64,000 bases of DNA from Mangrovibacter yixingensis (GCF_020523985.1 NZ_JAIVKM010000001.1:1674001-1738000); one strand, 5' to 3'. Shown: positions 1 through 10,231, numbered from the stretch's first letter. Notes: generated by a model not told the origin, from the sequence alone. A program made the numbers and translations.

Positions 1-177
1 CTGGCAGGATTTGATATTAAGCTGCTGGCAGGCAACATTGGTAAAATAAATTTCGTCAGTATCTTCATCCTGCAATTTGTGAAGACAACATTGCCCACAC
101 CCATCACACAACGACTCCCACTCAGCATCACTCATCTGCTCCAGGGTTTTCACTGCCCAAAATTCTTCTGCCGCCAT
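1..177 (-). CDS. ycgN: YcgN, UPF0260 cysteine-cluster protein (N-terminal part, cut by window edge)
   Basis: The reverse strand reads an open frame from ATG at 177 to the window edge (59 codons) that begins [17 protein letters not shown] and carries the cysteine cluster CDGCGQCC near residues 27-34. This matches the start of enterobacterial YcgN, a protein of unknown function whose Cys-rich motif suggests metal or Fe-S binding. Only the N-terminal 59 residues are visible. It lies upstream of, and on the same strand as, an inferred ycgM-ycgL neighbourhood, as in E. coli. Confidence 0.9.
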   Translation of the reverse strand, partial: MAAEEFWAVKTLEQMSDAEWESLCDGCGQCCLHKLQDEDTDEIYFTNVACQQLNIKSCQ

Positions 178-261
178 TATTTAGCCCACCATCAAAAATA
201 AGCTGCACCTTATAAACACTCTGCACCCAGGATGCAAGTCTTTAAATTGATGACCTGGGCA

Positions 262-921
262 CTACAACACTCGAGTAGATACCGACTTCCCGTCAAAAAC
301 CACTTCCAAATTATCACCGCTGTTTAGCGGGCCAACCCCTTCCGGCGTACCAGTGAGCACTACATCACCAGGGCGTAAGGTGAAATATTTGCTCATATAA
401 GCAATTAACGGAATGATCGGCGTGATCATATCTTCCGTATTCCCTTGCTGGCGCCATTCGCCATTAATTTTTAACCCTAAAACTGTATTTTGTGGATTAT
501 TAGCAAAATCTTTAGCCGGGATAAAACCAGACATCGGGCAAGCGTTATCAAACCCTTTCGCTTTTTCCCAAGGCCGCCCCGTTTTTTTCAGTTCCGCCTG
601 AACCTGGCGCAAAGTCAGATCAAGTGCCACACCATAACCCACAATACCCTGAATAACCTGCTCGGTAGTTGCCTGACGTAAGGTAGTACCAATGAGTACC
701 GCTAATTCGACTTCATGATGGATTTCACCCAAACCTTGCGGCAGTGCCAATGGCTGTTTCAAATCACACAATGCTGTTTCTGGCTTAATAAACAGTACAG
801 GCTCTTGCGGGGTTGCACTGCCCATCTCTTTGATGTGCTTTGCATAATTACTCCCCACACAGACCACTTTATTTACTGGATAATCGAGCAAACAGCCCTG
901 CCAGTCATGATGCTGATACAT
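262..921 (-). CDS. ycgM: YcgM, fumarylacetoacetate hydrolase family protein
   Basis: A 219-residue FAH-superfamily protein. The family includes acylpyruvate hydrolases and isomerases that bind a divalent metal; the exact substrate of YcgM is not evident from sequence. The metal-site motif HHEVELAVLIG lies near residues 68-78, and a DVVLTGTPEGVGPL segment lies near the C-terminus. A longer in-frame start exists at 963, but ATG 921 gives the E. coli length and follows an AGGGG ribosome-binding site, so it is preferred. The gene lies between ycgN and ycgL. Confidence 0.92.
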   Translation of the reverse strand: MYQHHDWQGCLLDYPVNKVVCVGSNYAKHIKEMGSATPQEPVLFIKPETALCDLKQPLALPQGLGEIHHEVELAVLIGTTLRQATTEQVIQGIVGYGVALDLTLRQVQAELKKTGRPWEKAKGFDNACPMSGFIPAKDFANNPQNTVLGLKINGEWRQQGNTEDMITPIIPLIAYMSKYFTLRPGDVVLTGTPEGVGPLNSGDNLEVVFDGKSVSTRVL

Positions 922-1055
922 GCTAATCCCCTGTAAAATGTTTTTACCTTGTTGATAAAACAACTATTGCGGTGAGCGTGGGGTGTGTCAATGACAAAAT
1001 AGTAAGGTGATGAAAGAAAACAGGCAGCAGGGAAATACGCTGCCTGGCAGGAACA

Positions 1056-1331
1056 TTAATTTTTATCCTGTACTTCGCGATGCTGCTTGAGTAAGTCCTC
1101 TACCGGAGGTGGTATTTGTAAATAATACCCTTGTGTTTCCAGGGCTTCTCTTACGGTATCAATATTGGCATTAGCCAGCTTTTTATCACCATTGAGTGGT
1201 AAGAGCATGGTCATAATAGGCTTTCCAAAACCCGCCATTAGCGCTTCCGGCACCCGGGAGAAATCGTCTTTTTTTTCAACATAAAGATAAGTCTGGTCGC
1301 GCTTGCTACTTCTATAGATCACACAAAACAT
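1056..1331 (-). CDS. ycgL: YcgL family protein
   Basis: A 91-residue protein starting [20 protein letters not shown], the signature of the YcgL family (small alpha/beta proteins of unknown function). The C-terminal half holds the conserved [17 protein letters not shown]. The gene is divergent from minC; the 124-bp gap between them must hold both promoters. No motif suggests a catalytic activity. Confidence 0.92.
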   Translation of the reverse strand: MFCVIYRSSKRDQTYLYVEKKDDFSRVPEALMAGFGKPIMTMLLPLNGDKKLANANIDTVREALETQGYYLQIPPPVEDLLKQHREVQDKN

Positions 1332-1455
1332 GTTTTTTACTCTGAATCATTCGTTGGTGACTTGCTTCAACATATTCTGAACTATAACATGCCTGCTATG
1401 CTTGGGATATCGTCCCGTATTTTCGGGAATTTAAACTGAATTGAGTAAGGCCAGG

Positions 1456-2157
1456 ATGTCAAATTCGCCCATTGAACTAAAAGGCAGTAGTTTTACACTC
1501 TCCGTGGTTCATTTGCATGATGCAAACCCCGCGCTTATCCGCAAAGCTCTTGAAGACAAAGTGGCCCAGGCCCCGGCATTTTTAAAAAATGCACCCGTTG
1601 TTGTGAATGTAGCCGATGTTGATGGCGCAATAATCTGGCAGCAAGTTAATGAAGCTGTTAGTGCATCGGGTTTACACGTTGTAGGTGTCAGTGGTAGTAA
1701 AAACCCGCAATTTAAAGCGCAAGTAGAATTGGCGGGCCTTCCTTTGCTAACTGAAGGCGCTAAACCCCCTCGCCCAGTACGTGAAGCAAAGCAAGACACG
1801 CCTCCTGCAACGCCTGAAGTCACCGTTTCCAGAACACGTCTGATTGATACCCCGGTACGTTCCGGGCAACGTATCTACGCTCAGCACAGTGATCTGGTTG
1901 TGACAAATCATGTGAGTGCCGGTGCTGAACTTATTGCCGATGGTAATATTCATGTATACGGCACCATGCGAGGACGGGCACTTGCTGGCGCAGCAGGTGA
2001 TAAAGACGCACAAATATTTTGTACTCACCTCGTTGCTGAGCTGGTCTCAATTGGTGGGGTCTACTGGCTGAGTGACCAGGTTCCAACAGATTATTATGGT
2101 AAAGCGGCACGGCTAAAGCTGGTCGGCGGCGCTTTAACGGTTCAACCTTTATACTAA
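1456..2157 (+). CDS. minC: Septum-site-determining protein MinC
   Basis: Inhibitor of FtsZ ring assembly, recruited to the membrane by MinD. The 233-residue product has the N-terminal FtsZ-inhibiting domain ([12 protein letters not shown] near residues 10-21), a Pro-rich linker around residues 100-125 and the C-terminal beta-helix domain ([16 protein letters not shown] onward, then [18 protein letters not shown]) that binds MinD. A TTG upstream in frame (1441) is possible, but ATG 1456 has a good AAGG..AGG site and matches family length. First gene of minCDE; minD follows after 27 bp. Confidence 0.96.
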   Translation: MSNSPIELKGSSFTLSVVHLHDANPALIRKALEDKVAQAPAFLKNAPVVVNVADVDGAIIWQQVNEAVSASGLHVVGVSGSKNPQFKAQVELAGLPLLTEGAKPPRPVREAKQDTPPATPEVTVSRTRLIDTPVRSGQRIYAQHSDLVVTNHVSAGAELIADGNIHVYGTMRGRALAGAAGDKDAQIFCTHLVAELVSIGGVYWLSDQVPTDYYGKAARLKLVGGALTVQPLY

Positions 2158-2184
2158 ATAAGCCCTTTAACAAGGAACTCCTCT

Positions 2185-2997
2185 ATGGCACGCATTATTG
2201 TTGTTACATCGGGTAAAGGGGGCGTTGGAAAGACTACGTCCAGCGCGGCCATCGCTACAGGTCTGGCCCAAAAGGGAAAAAAGACCGTTGTTATCGATTT
2301 CGATATTGGTCTGCGTAATCTTGATTTGATCATGGGTTGTGAACGTCGTGTGGTTTATGATTTCGTTAATGTGATTCAGGGCGACGCAACTCTCAACCAG
2401 GCGCTGATTAAAGACAAACGTACCGAGAACCTGCATATTCTTCCCGCCTCGCAAACACGTGACAAAGATGCACTGACTCGTGAAGGGGTTGGCAAGGTTC
2501 TGGACGAACTGAAAAAAATGGAGTTTGATTTCATTGTCTGCGATTCACCTGCGGGCATTGAAACCGGGGCGTTAATGGCACTCTATTTTGCAGATGAAGC
2601 CGTAATTACTACGAACCCTGAAGTCTCTTCTGTGCGTGACTCTGACCGCATACTCGGTATCCTTTCATCTAAATCTCGCCGCGCTGAAGCTGGCGAAGAC
2701 CCTATTAAAGAACACCTGCTATTGACTCGCTACAATCCGGGGCGGGTTAATAAAGGTGATATGTTGAGCATGGAAGACGTGCTTGAGATTCTGCGCATTC
2801 CGTTGGTTGGTTTGATTCCCGAAGATCAGTCAGTTTTACGTGCATCAAACCAGGGTGAGCCTGTAATTCTTGATACTGAGTCAGATGCAGGTAAAGCCTA
2901 TGCCGATACAGTAGACCGCCTGCTGGGTGAAGAACGTCCTTTCCGCTTCATTGAAGAAGAAAAGAAAGGTTTCCTCAAACGCCTGTTCGGAGGATAA
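2185..2997 (+). CDS. minD: Septum-site-determining ATPase MinD
   Basis: Deviant-Walker-A ATPase of the ParA/MinD group that binds the membrane in its ATP form, recruits MinC and oscillates with MinE. The 270-residue product has the deviant P-loop SGKGGVGKTT at residues 9-18 and ends in the amphipathic membrane-targeting helix (EEEKKGFLKRLFGG). Length equals that of E. coli MinD. An AAGGAACTCC site precedes ATG 2185; minE starts 3 bp after the stop, consistent with translational coupling. Confidence 0.98.
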   Translation: MARIIVVTSGKGGVGKTTSSAAIATGLAQKGKKTVVIDFDIGLRNLDLIMGCERRVVYDFVNVIQGDATLNQALIKDKRTENLHILPASQTRDKDALTREGVGKVLDELKKMEFDFIVCDSPAGIETGALMALYFADEAVITTNPEVSSVRDSDRILGILSSKSRRAEAGEDPIKEHLLLTRYNPGRVNKGDMLSMEDVLEILRIPLVGLIPEDQSVLRASNQGEPVILDTESDAGKAYADTVDRLLGEERPFRFIEEEKKGFLKRLFGG

Positions 2998-3000
2998 ATT

Positions 3001-3267
3001 ATGGCACTGCTCGACTTTTTTCTTTCACGAAAAAAGAATACCGCCAATATTGCAAAAGAGCGCTTGCAGATAATTGTGGCAGAACGTCGCCGTAGCGAAA
3101 TGGAACCCCAATATCTGCCCCAGTTAAAACGCGATATTCTGGAAGTGATTTGTAGGTATGTGAAAATTGACCCTGAGATGGTCACTGTTCAGTTAGACCA
3201 GAAAGGTGATGATATTTCAGTTCTGGAATTGAACGTCACACTCCCCGAAACTGAAGAAACCAAGTAA
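3001..3267 (+). CDS. minE: Cell-division topological specificity factor MinE
   Basis: An 88-residue MinE that stimulates MinD ATPase and confines MinCD inhibition to the poles. Visible are the N-terminal membrane-contact segment [11 protein letters not shown], the anti-MinCD helix around residues 13-31 ([11 protein letters not shown]) and the C-terminal beta/alpha dimerisation domain. The GGAGGATAAATT at the end of minD supplies its ribosome-binding site. A hairpin without a clear U-tract follows. Confidence 0.98.
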   Translation: MALLDFFLSRKKNTANIAKERLQIIVAERRRSEMEPQYLPQLKRDILEVICRYVKIDPEMVTVQLDQKGDDISVLELNVTLPETEETK

Positions 3268-3304
3268 CACTGGCTATACACCCACGCAATTATATGTGGT
3301 GCCC

Positions 3305-3337
3305 GCCTGAACAGGTTCTAACGCAGCCTGTTCAGGC
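3305..3337. terminator. Hairpin between convergent minE and rnd (possible bidirectional terminator)
   Basis: An 11-bp perfect inverted repeat (GCCTGAACAGG / CCTGTTCAGGC) with an 11-nt loop sits between the 3' ends of minE and rnd. There is no strong T-tract on either side, so intrinsic termination is uncertain. It could instead act as an mRNA 3'-end stabiliser. Confidence 0.5.
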
Positions 3338-3352
3338 ACTGACTGTTGCGGG

Positions 3353-4471
3353 TTAATACTGTGCCAGTAAAGGCTTCAGGGAATCAGCCAGTAACTTTGC
3401 TCGCCAGCCATTTGTCAGCTCCGGTTTCAGGCCGGGCTTAAGTTGCCAGTGCCAGTTCAGTAACTGATTTATCTGGCGGCGCGATGCCAGCAATTCCGGG
3501 CTCAGACCACACTGTTCCCCAACCTGTTGTACAACAGCTTTAATCGCCTTAAAGGCTTTACGGTAGCCAGGCATATCAATCAGGCTGCTAATGGGCGCTG
3601 GCAGGTCGCTTTCGGGTATTTCCTGAGCCTTTTCAACAAGGCTGAGTAACGTTTTGCCATGATAGCGAATTTCGCTGCCATTAAGCCCCATGCCATCCAG
3701 CTCACCAAGTGAACCCGGTAAATAGCGAGCGACCGACAGCAAGTTTTCTTCTTTAACAACGAAGTTAACCGCCAGGTCACGTTTACGGGCTTCACGCAAG
3801 CGCCAGGACGCCAGAAGTTTGAGGCAACCCAATTGCCGTGGACGCAATTGCCACGCATTGCTAATGTCGCGCCAGGCCTCTTCCGGGTCAGTGATATCGC
3901 TGCGGCGCTGCATCATAAGCTGGCATTCGTCCAGTGCGGCATCCAGCCAGCCACTCTGTTGCGCTTCCTGATAAAGCTTGCCTGCCAGCGGCAGTAAATA
4001 CCAGACATCAGCCGCAGCATACTCACACTGTTTAGTACTAAGCGGCCTGGCCAGCCAGTCGGTGCGTGCTTCACTCTTGTCCAGCACCACACCATCATAT
4101 TTTTCAACCAGTTTGGCAAACCCCGTAGAAAGGGGCATTCCCGTAAAAGAAGCCAGCACTTGTGTGTCTATCATATTGACGGGCAAATTACCAAAACTGT
4201 GAAGAAAGACCTCAAGGTCTTCACTGCCAGCATGGAGATATTTGACAATATCAGACTGAGTAAGCAACGAAATAAAGGGTTGCCAGTTAGTTATATTCAA
4301 CGGGTCAATTAGTGATAAACGCTCCCCATCAAACATTTGTACTAACCCCAGTTGCGGGTAAAAGGTTCTGGTGCGGACAAATTCAGTATCAAGCGCGAGG
4401 GTTGTATGACTGGCAGCGGCCTGGCACACTTCTTCAAGGGATGAATCATTTGTAATTATCTGATAGTTCAA
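3353..4471 (-). CDS. rnd: Ribonuclease D
   Basis: 3'-5' exoribonuclease of the DEDD family that trims tRNA and small stable RNA 3' ends. The 372-residue product has ExoI (ALDTEF, residues 26-31), ExoII (HAGSEDLEVF), ExoIII (CEYAAADVWYL) and C-terminal HRDC domains. The frame opens with TTG at 4471 with no in-frame ATG nearby that keeps ExoI. E. coli rnd also uses a UUG start, so this appears conserved and is likely to limit expression. It lies just beyond the fadD terminator. Confidence 0.95.
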   Translation of the reverse strand: MNYQIITNDSSLEEVCQAAASHTTLALDTEFVRTRTFYPQLGLVQMFDGERLSLIDPLNITNWQPFISLLTQSDIVKYLHAGSEDLEVFLHSFGNLPVNMIDTQVLASFTGMPLSTGFAKLVEKYDGVVLDKSEARTDWLARPLSTKQCEYAAADVWYLLPLAGKLYQEAQQSGWLDAALDECQLMMQRRSDITDPEEAWRDISNAWQLRPRQLGCLKLLASWRLREARKRDLAVNFVVKEENLLSVARYLPGSLGELDGMGLNGSEIRYHGKTLLSLVEKAQEIPESDLPAPISSLIDMPGYRKAFKAIKAVVQQVGEQCGLSPELLASRRQINQLLNWHWQLKPGLKPELTNGWRAKLLADSLKPLLAQY

Positions 4472-4501
4472 AACAATTTCTCTATCTTTAGCTCATTACC
4501 C

Positions 4502-4529
4502 AAAAAAAACGCCGGGATCACCCGGCGTT
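4502..4529 (-). terminator. Rho-independent terminator of fadD
   Basis: On the minus strand AACGCCGGG-TGAT-CCCGGCGTT is followed by a run of T residues (A-run 4502-4509 on the plus strand). It starts about 20 bp after the fadD stop and lies 31 bp upstream of the rnd start codon. Confidence 0.9.
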
Positions 4530-4549
4530 ATGGGAGATGGATTAAATTC

Positions 4550-6235
4550 TCAGGGCTTATTGTCACCTGCCTTCAGCACTTCGTCACGTAATTCTCGCCG
4601 TAAAATTTTGCCTACATTCGATTTAGGCAATTCTGAACGAAATTCAACCTGCTTAGGCACTTTATAACCTGTAAGGTGCCGACGACAAAACGTTATCAGT
4701 GCTTCTTCAGTTAATGAATCCTCTTTTTTTACAACAAAGAGTTTCACCATTTCACCACTGGCCTCTGATGGCACACCTACTGCTGCCACTTCCTGAACAC
4801 CGCTATGTTGCATCACAACATCTTCGATTTCATTAGGGTACACATTAAACCCCGAGACCAGGATCATATCTTTTTTGCGATCGACAATACGCATAAAGCC
4901 TTCATCGTCCATGACGGCTATGTCACCGGTACGTAGCCAGCCATCCTGCAAAATTTCATCTGTTGCATCAGGGCGGTTCCAGTAACCCTCCATCACTTGA
5001 GGGCCTTTCACGCAGAGTTCACCAGGTTCGCCAGGCTTAACGCAATCACCATCGTCATTCACCAGACGAACATCCGTGGAAGGTACTGGCAAGCCTATGC
5101 TGCCACTGTGATAATCAATATCATGAGGATTTACGCTCACCAATGGTGAACATTCTGTGAGGCCGTATCCTTCAAGCAAATAGTGCCCGGTTAGTTTTTC
5201 CCAACGTTCAGCCACAGCGTGCTGCACCGGCATACCGCCACCAGCAGCTAAATTTAGCGTTGAGAAATCTAGCTTCTGGAACTCTGGGTTGTTAAGCAAT
5301 GCATTAAATAAAGTATTCACACCCGTCATGGCAGTGAATGGATATTTGGCCAGTTCTTTAACCAAACCTGGAATGTCGCGTGGATTGGTGATAAGCAAGT
5401 TCTGCCCACCAAGCTCAATAAACAGCAGGCAATTCATGGTTAATGCAAAGATGTGATATAGCGGTAGCGCTGTGACCACCAGCTCTTTTCCGTTGAACAA
5501 CAAGGGCCCATAGGTTGCTTTAACTTGCTCAATATTCGCGAGCATATTGCGATGAGTAAGCATTGCCCCTTTCGCCACCCCAGTGGTTCCGCCAGTATAT
5601 TGCAGGAATGCCAGCGACGTATTTTCCAGTTCAGGTTTCACATATTGCATGCGATATCCCTGATGCATGGCGCGACGAAACGAAATAGCATCAGGCAAGT
5701 GATACTTTGGAACCAACCGCTTAACGTATTTGACGACAAAGTTAATTAACGTGCCTTTTGCCGTAGAAAGCTGGTCCCCCATGCGCGTCAGAATCACATG
5801 TTTTACTGGGGTATTTTCAACCACTTTTTCCAGTGTGTGGGCGAAGTTAGAAACAATGACTATCGCAGTGGCACCACTGTCTTTCAGTTGGTGTTCCAGC
5901 TCACGCGGGGTATACAATGGGTTAACATTCACCACAACCATTCCCGCCCGTAAAATACCAAACAACGCGACGGGATATTGCAGCAAATTCGGCATCATCA
6001 ACGCAACCCGGTCTCCCGGTTTCAAACCGAGCCCTTCCTGAAGGTAAGCTGCAAATGCACGACTGCGTTCCTCCAGTTTGCGAAATGTCATGGTTTCACC
6101 CATGTTGATGAATGCTGGCTGGTCGGCATAACGCACACAGGCGTGTTCAAACAATTCAACCAGGGATTGGTAACGATCGGGATTGATCTCAGCCGGTACA
6201 TCTTCCGGGTATCGGTTTAGCCAAACCTTCTTCAA
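4550..6235 (-). CDS. fadD: Long-chain-fatty-acid-CoA ligase FadD
   Basis: Acyl-CoA synthetase that activates exogenous long-chain fatty acids at the inner membrane for beta-oxidation. The ANL-superfamily P-loop [11 protein letters not shown] lies near residue 213, and the FACS signature ending in [15 protein letters not shown] lies near residues 430-450. The frame can be extended to a TTG at 6289. TTG 6235 is preferred: it follows AGAGGTG at ideal spacing, gives 561 residues as in E. coli, and E. coli fadD also starts with TTG. A FadR-like operator lies upstream. Confidence 0.95.
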   Translation of the reverse strand: MKKVWLNRYPEDVPAEINPDRYQSLVELFEHACVRYADQPAFINMGETMTFRKLEERSRAFAAYLQEGLGLKPGDRVALMMPNLLQYPVALFGILRAGMVVVNVNPLYTPRELEHQLKDSGATAIVIVSNFAHTLEKVVENTPVKHVILTRMGDQLSTAKGTLINFVVKYVKRLVPKYHLPDAISFRRAMHQGYRMQYVKPELENTSLAFLQYTGGTTGVAKGAMLTHRNMLANIEQVKATYGPLLFNGKELVVTALPLYHIFALTMNCLLFIELGGQNLLITNPRDIPGLVKELAKYPFTAMTGVNTLFNALLNNPEFQKLDFSTLNLAAGGGMPVQHAVAERWEKLTGHYLLEGYGLTECSPLVSVNPHDIDYHSGSIGLPVPSTDVRLVNDDGDCVKPGEPGELCVKGPQVMEGYWNRPDATDEILQDGWLRTGDIAVMDDEGFMRIVDRKKDMILVSGFNVYPNEIEDVVMQHSGVQEVAAVGVPSEASGEMVKLFVVKKEDSLTEEALITFCRRHLTGYKVPKQVEFRSELPKSNVGKILRRELRDEVLKAGDNKP

Positions 6236-6298
6236 CGCATCACCTCTGTATGTTGTATTTATCGTCATCGCAACCCCAGAAACAAACAAATAATTAAC

Positions 6299-6323
6299 AT
6301 TATATTAACTCAGCGTACCAGTT
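6299..6323 (-). promoter_or_regulatory. fadD promoter -10 with overlapping FadR operator
   Basis: On the minus strand, AACTGGTACGCTGAGTT (6323 to 6307) closely resembles FadR operators (A-x-CTGGT core, imperfect palindrome) and is followed at once by a consensus -10 TATAAT (6304 to 6299). Repressor on this site would block the promoter. Relief by long-chain acyl-CoA is the known FadR mechanism; its use here is inference from position and similarity. Confidence 0.75.
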
Positions 6324-6448
6324 AACTCTGTCACGCTGTGTACAGGTTGCGAAGCGCGTCACTAATTATTTTTCCGTCCATGAAAACAAAGAAACAGCGA
6401 CAAAGTCACTGTTTCTAAATACTCAAACCCGGACCTCTGTTTAACTGA

Positions 6449-7036
6449 TTATTCAGTCACAACTGATTCGACACGTGCCGGACCATAGTTGTAATACCCC
6501 CATGGAGCCGGGCGCATCCGTAAGTGGTAACCCGCCCCCCACATCCATGGGTCAACGACATCTGGCGGGCTTACTACCTGCTGCACTACACGCCAGCGCT
6601 TGAATCCATCCGCTTTCATGACCATCCAGGTATACTGGCTCTGGCCAATTTTGCCTTTTTCGGTTCCGGTAATCGGCCCGACAACAGTAATAAGGTGCCC
6701 TCGGTAATCAACCGGGTCGAGGAACCCCGCAACATCAGCATATATACGCCCAATGGACGCCTGACCGAGTACAGGCCTCGCACCATCGTCCAGAGGCATC
6801 ACAGCAATCTCAAGGCGCGTTTTACCATCCAGATTCTGCAAGCCAATCACTTTGCCCCCGAAACGCGCTTCTTCCCCAACATACAGAGAAGGCGCATTCA
6901 TCACCCTGACTAAATCCATTTGCGGAGTTGGGCTGGTGCCTTTTATAGCATCCGGTACACTCACACAACCGGTTAATAGCAGGCAAGCTGCAAGCCCCAA
7001 ACCGTAAATACCGCGACGCACTGAAAAACCAGCCAT
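6449..7036 (-). CDS. yeaY: Slp-family outer-membrane lipoprotein YeaY
   Basis: A 195-residue lipoprotein. Residues 1-24 form a signal peptide ending in the lipobox L-T-G-C (Cys24 lipidated). The +2 residue is Val, so Lol sorting to the outer membrane is expected. The mature part starts VSVPDAIKG and matches the Slp family, linked to starvation and stationary phase in E. coli. ATG 7036 follows AAGGAGT; a longer frame from 7105 would run into tsaB and is rejected. It is 31 bp after tsaB, probably in one operon. Confidence 0.92.
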   Translation of the reverse strand: MAGFSVRRGIYGLGLAACLLLTGCVSVPDAIKGTSPTPQMDLVRVMNAPSLYVGEEARFGGKVIGLQNLDGKTRLEIAVMPLDDGARPVLGQASIGRIYADVAGFLDPVDYRGHLITVVGPITGTEKGKIGQSQYTWMVMKADGFKRWRVVQQVVSPPDVVDPWMWGAGYHLRMRPAPWGYYNYGPARVESVVTE

Positions 7037-7067
7037 GAAAAACTCCTTACTCAAAAAGCAAGTGCTG

Positions 7068-7763
7068 TTATTCCCGACCTGGTAATTTTTTCCAGGCCAC
7101 TTCATTTCTCAGGTACACAGGCTCAGATTGCTCAACCGCCAAAGTTTTATGCTGCTCAACCGCCTGAATGGCAAACGGCAGCATGTCCTCGGCCATCGGT
7201 AAAGTAACGCCCGCGGATGTTACTGACAGACCGGTATCCTTTGCCATTTCTGGCCAGGCTTCCCAGCCAGTGCCTACAGTCACCCATTCACCTTCGAGTT
7301 GCTGTAAACGTGCCGTCACCGCTTCAGGCTTACAGACACATTCTGTTTCTTCTCCATGCCACTGGCCTTGCGCATCACGCTGATATTCAGCCCAATAAAC
7401 TTCGCCCATACGCGCATCAATAGCGCATAACACCCGGGTTGCCCCAGATAAACGAAACGCGCCCTGCGCCATGGTAGCCAGTGTGGAAACGCCTGCCAGC
7501 GGCAATTGCGCGCCAAGTGCCAGCCCCTGGGCAATACCGATACCAATTCGTACACCAGTAAAACTGCCAGGCCCACGCCCAAAAGCGAGTGCATCAACAT
7601 CTGACAAAGAAACGCCACTCTGGTTCAGTAAGTCCTGCACCAAAGGGAGAATACGCTGTGTGTGCTCGCGCGGGCACAGCTCAAAGTGGGCATATGTTTT
7701 ACCGTCGTTCCACACGGCGACAGAACATGCTTCGGTGGCGGTATCAATAGCCAAAATTCGCAT
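7068..7763 (-). CDS. tsaB: tRNA threonylcarbamoyladenosine biosynthesis protein TsaB
   Basis: A 231-residue ASKHA-fold protein that dimerises with TsaD and works with TsaE to place t6A at position 37 of ANN-decoding tRNAs. The N-terminal [16 protein letters not shown] and the [11 protein letters not shown] motif near residues 66-76 are diagnostic. Length equals the E. coli protein. It lies 68 bp downstream of yoaA on the same strand and leads into yeaY. Confidence 0.96.
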   Translation of the reverse strand: MRILAIDTATEACSVAVWNDGKTYAHFELCPREHTQRILPLVQDLLNQSGVSLSDVDALAFGRGPGSFTGVRIGIGIAQGLALGAQLPLAGVSTLATMAQGAFRLSGATRVLCAIDARMGEVYWAEYQRDAQGQWHGEETECVCKPEAVTARLQQLEGEWVTVGTGWEAWPEMAKDTGLSVTSAGVTLPMAEDMLPFAIQAVEQHKTLAVEQSEPVYLRNEVAWKKLPGRE

Positions 7764-7831
7764 GGGTGGTACTAACCTCAGGAAAAAGACAATTACAAAA
7801 TGGCGCGCATTCTAGCACACCCCAGGGGAAA

Positions 7832-9742
7832 TTACTCCGCCGGGCTTTGGCACAAAAACGCCGCGGCCAGTGCGATGTCACGCGTGCGCGGTGCATCGGG
7901 CAGGCTTGCGAGAAAAACTTCACCATAAGGGCGCATCACTAACCTTGGATCGCAAATAACTAACACGCCCCGGTCGCTGGTATCACGAATCAATCGCCCT
8001 ACCCCTTGCTTTAGGGTAATTACGGCTTCAGGCAATTGCACCTCATCAAAAGGCTCACCACCACGTAACCGGCAATCTTCCATACGTGCTTTCAATAACG
8101 GGTCATCGGGTGATGTAAACGGTAGCTTATCAATAATAACCAGTGACAGTGCATCCCCTCTCACATCCACACCTTCCCAGAAACTGCTGGTTGCGACCAG
8201 TAAGGCATTCCCGGCAGCAATAAATTGTTCCAATAATTGTGCTTTACTGGTCTCCCCCTGCAGCAGGACAGGGAGTGTCATAGTGGCGCGAAATTGTTCG
8301 GCCAGATCACGCATCATGGCGTGAGAAGTACATAACACAAAACAACGGCCATTATTCGCTTCTATCAATGGACGCAGCATAGCCGCCAGCTTACGACCAC
8401 TACCGGGTTTTCCTGGTTCAGGTAAGCCGCGAGGCACACATAACAGCGCCTGGTGTGCGTAATCAAATGGGCTTGGCAGCAGTAATGTTTGTGCGTTTTC
8501 AAGGCCCAACCTGTCAGTGAAATGGTGTAAATTATCATTTACTGAAAGCGTTGCAGAGGTAAACACCCAACACCCTTTTTTCTCTTTAATCACTTCGGTG
8601 AATTTATCTGCCACACTGAGCGGTGTCAGTGCCAGGGTAAAGTTACGGCTGGAGCACTCATACCAGTAGCTGTAACCTGTCTGGCCAGTCTCTTTCAGCC
8701 GTTTTAACCGCGCACGGTATAAGGTCACTCGTTCAAAAGCCGCATCCAGCAATGCAGAGCGGCCAAGTGATAATTTTGCTACGTCGTAACATAACTCAAG
8801 GGAATCATCCAGCAGCAGCAAAGCCCGTTGAACGGCCCCATCAGCCAGTAAATCACGTAAATTCCCACGAAAACCCGGTTCACCTAACTGCATGCGGAAA
8901 TCCAGCGTGCTCTGGGTGAGCCGGTCGGCGCACTTCATCAATTGCTGCGTGTCTTTTACTTCTGTGCGGTAAGCAATGGCAATGTCTTTTGCGACATCAA
9001 GCAACTGGCGGCTTGAAAGCGATTGTCCAAAATACTGACTGGCGATGTCAGGTATCTGGTGTGCTTCATCAAAAATGGTGACATCAGCATCAGGAATAAG
9101 CTCGGCAAACCCACTGTCTTTGACGACCATGTCAGCCATAAACAGATGATGGTTTACCACTACGATGTCCGCATCCATCGCTTTTTTACGGGCTTTAACC
9201 ACATAGCATTCTTTATAGCGCGGGCAGTCGGCGCCCAGGCAATTATCATTGGTACTGGTTACCAATGGCCAAACAGGTGCATCTTCTGCCACACCATGGC
9301 AAGTGCTGGTATCACCATCTTCGGTTTCACTTACCCACTGGCGCAAAACCATCAAATCGCTCAGAGTTTGTACCGGTAAATCACCCCCGGCCAGCACTTG
9401 CTGTTCCAGGCGCTCAAGGCATAAATAATTGCTTCGGCCTTTGAGCAATGCACGCAGGCCAGTGTAACCCAGCGCCTTGGCAATAGTAGGTAAATCCCTG
9501 CTGAACAGCTGGTCCTGCAACGCCTTTGAGCCAGTGGAAATAATCACCTTTTTACCTGCCCGCAAAGCGGGGGCAAGGTAAGCATAAGTCTTCCCTGTTC
9601 CGGTACCGGCTTCAACAACCAGTGAATGGCTATTAGTAATTGCTGCACTGACAGCCTGTGCCATCAACCTTTGAGCTTCACGCGGTTTAAAACCGCTAAT
9701 GGCCTGTGCCAGTTGCCCATCTGACGCAAAATCGTCTGCCAC
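7832..9742 (-). CDS. yoaA: ATP-dependent DNA helicase YoaA (DinG/XPD-like, Fe-S)
   Basis: A 636-residue superfamily-2 helicase. Walker A is EAGTGTGKT near residues 44-52. The DEAH box FDEAH follows four spaced cysteines (CHG..., NCLGADCPRYKEC), the XPD-type 4Fe-4S site. Helicase motif VI is QGVGRLIR near the C-terminus. E. coli YoaA pairs with the Pol III chi subunit (HolC) in repair of stalled forks; this role is transferred by homology. The start MADDFASDGQLA aligns with the family start. Confidence 0.95.
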   Translation of the reverse strand: MADDFASDGQLAQAISGFKPREAQRLMAQAVSAAITNSHSLVVEAGTGTGKTYAYLAPALRAGKKVIISTGSKALQDQLFSRDLPTIAKALGYTGLRALLKGRSNYLCLERLEQQVLAGGDLPVQTLSDLMVLRQWVSETEDGDTSTCHGVAEDAPVWPLVTSTNDNCLGADCPRYKECYVVKARKKAMDADIVVVNHHLFMADMVVKDSGFAELIPDADVTIFDEAHQIPDIASQYFGQSLSSRQLLDVAKDIAIAYRTEVKDTQQLMKCADRLTQSTLDFRMQLGEPGFRGNLRDLLADGAVQRALLLLDDSLELCYDVAKLSLGRSALLDAAFERVTLYRARLKRLKETGQTGYSYWYECSSRNFTLALTPLSVADKFTEVIKEKKGCWVFTSATLSVNDNLHHFTDRLGLENAQTLLLPSPFDYAHQALLCVPRGLPEPGKPGSGRKLAAMLRPLIEANNGRCFVLCTSHAMMRDLAEQFRATMTLPVLLQGETSKAQLLEQFIAAGNALLVATSSFWEGVDVRGDALSLVIIDKLPFTSPDDPLLKARMEDCRLRGGEPFDEVQLPEAVITLKQGVGRLIRDTSDRGVLVICDPRLVMRPYGEVFLASLPDAPRTRDIALAAAFLCQSPAE

Positions 9743-9884
9743 GTTTCCCCTCCCTAATGCCTGGCTGGCAGGCGTAAAGTGATGCCGATTATGTCAGGGG
9801 TGGGAAAGTTGTGCCAGTCATGGTGATTCTGACAAAACATTGTGGCACTCTGTGGGATTGTTTAAGAGTTATCGAGGAAAAAAG

Positions 9885-10229
9885 ATGACGATTGTACGCC
9901 TTAATGCCGAAGACCGTTGGTCTGACGCTATCATCAACAATGGAACGATGTACTTTACCGTAGTCCCGGAAATTGACGGGGCCGATGCGCAACAGCAAGT
10001 TGAGAACTGCCTTGGGCAAATTGAAGCGATGTTGCAGGAACGCGGTGGGGATAAAACCCGCCTGATAGACGTAACAGTGTTCCTTGCAGACAGAAACGAT
10101 TTTGCCGCACTTAACCACGCCTGGGATGCCTGGGTCGTGAATGGCAAAGCCCCCGTGCGCACAACCGTTCAGGCACTGCTTATGAACCCTGACTGGAAAG
10201 TTGAAATTAAAGTGATTGCAGCGATTTAA
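9885..10229 (+). CDS. yoaB: YoaB, RidA/YjgF/Rut-family protein
   Basis: A 114-residue member of the YjgF/RidA superfamily, trimeric proteins some of which deaminate enamine/imine intermediates. The conserved Arg that binds the substrate carboxylate in the family is present in APVRTTVQA near residue 88. ATG 9885 follows GAGGAAAAAAG; an upstream in-frame start at 9840 has no ribosome-binding site. It is divergent from yoaA; the substrate is unknown. Confidence 0.92.
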   Translation: MTIVRLNAEDRWSDAIINNGTMYFTVVPEIDGADAQQQVENCLGQIEAMLQERGGDKTRLIDVTVFLADRNDFAALNHAWDAWVVNGKAPVRTTVQALLMNPDWKVEIKVIAAI

Positions 10230-10231
10230 AA

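Noticed and set aside
1747-2454. Minus-strand frames across minC-minD
   Set aside because: Antisense shadows of the conserved min operon.
6449-7105. Long form of yeaY overlapping tsaB
   Set aside because: The start at 7036 has AAGGAGT and begins a canonical lipoprotein signal peptide; the longer form would bury it.
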